Positions 6,058 to 6,075 of a DNA stretch of 6,075 bases are shown here, in pieces. A program made the position numbers and the translations under genes. The stretch comes from JBNKEI01 sp050288705 (GTDB taxonomy: Bacteria; Myxococcota; Myxococcia; Myxococcales; UBA5297), in the NCBI GenBank assembly GCA_050288705.1, contig JBNKEI010000056.1, positions 1 through 6,075 on the forward strand, in the 5' to 3' direction. Each line of letters opens with the position of its first letter. Position 1 is the first letter of the stretch. The notes beneath the pieces were generated by a model. The model had not been told where the DNA came from, did no database searches, and saw only the letters and a list, made by a program, of their open reading frames with translations.

Positions 6058-6075
6058 ATGACAAGCGAGCAAGAG
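6058..6075 (+). CDS. Start of a further gene, cut by the window edge
   Basis: ATG at 6058-6060 is preceded by AAGGAG (6047-6052) with a 5-nt spacer, and opens a frame reading MTSEQE to the end of the window. The strong Shine-Dalgarno and the 93-bp gap after the lipoprotein stop support a real start. The gap also contains a weak AAAAG-TGT-CTTTT stem at 5978-5990. Six residues are too few to suggest a function. There is no hydrophobic start, so it is probably not exported. Confidence 0.55.

Noticed and set aside
1..6075. CRISPR array, insertion sequence, tRNA or rRNA genes
   Set aside because: I saw no regularly spaced direct repeats, transposase motifs, terminal inverted repeats with target duplications, or cloverleaf-like sequence on either strand.

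Overview
The window looks like an ordinary stretch of chromosome from a Gram-negative bacterium. The evidence is a signal-peptide exoprotease with PKD and HYR-like modules, a lipoprotein with a lipobox and a long acidic linker, purine-rich Shine-Dalgarno sites (a perfect AAGGAGG at 3046-3052), and a bacterial M42 aminopeptidase. The combination of an M6 protease with HYR-like repeats and an acidic-linker IPT/TIG lipoprotein is the style I associate with Myxococcota, Bdellovibrionota and other former Deltaproteobacteria. That placement is inference. No rRNA, tRNA or housekeeping marker is present to fix the taxon.

Layout: (i) 2-464, the decayed or cut C-terminal end of a HerA/DUF87-type ATPase on the + strand, with the recognisable part in one frame and its probable upstream part in another. 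(ii) 465-798, a non-coding stretch with a dense cluster of TCACT/AGTGA pentamers, in front of (iii) 799-1863, an intact M42 metallo-aminopeptidase (+). (iv) 1865-1909, an imperfect inverted repeat between convergent genes. (v) 1904-2728, a PlsC-type lysophospholipid acyltransferase (-). (vi) 2729-3059, a divergent intergenic region with a perfect palindrome and promoter-like hexamers. (vii) 3060-5333, a secreted M6 metalloprotease with PKD and HYR-like domains (+). (viii) 5349-5389, a perfect 11-bp inverted repeat. (ix) 5461-5964, a small acidic-linker IPT/TIG lipoprotein (+). (x) 6058-6075, the first codons of a further + strand gene cut by the window edge.

The genes do not form one pathway. 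M42 (cytosolic peptide trimming) and the acyltransferase (inner-membrane phospholipid synthesis) are single genes pointing at each other. The protease and lipoprotein are both exported and adjacent on the same strand, separated by a hairpin. The one coupling worth testing is electrostatic: the last 60 residues of the protease hold 20 Lys/Arg and one acidic residue, while the lipoprotein linker holds 22 acidic residues in 47. I found no defence system, CRISPR array, insertion sequence or clear undescribed system. The findings are modest and ranked accordingly.
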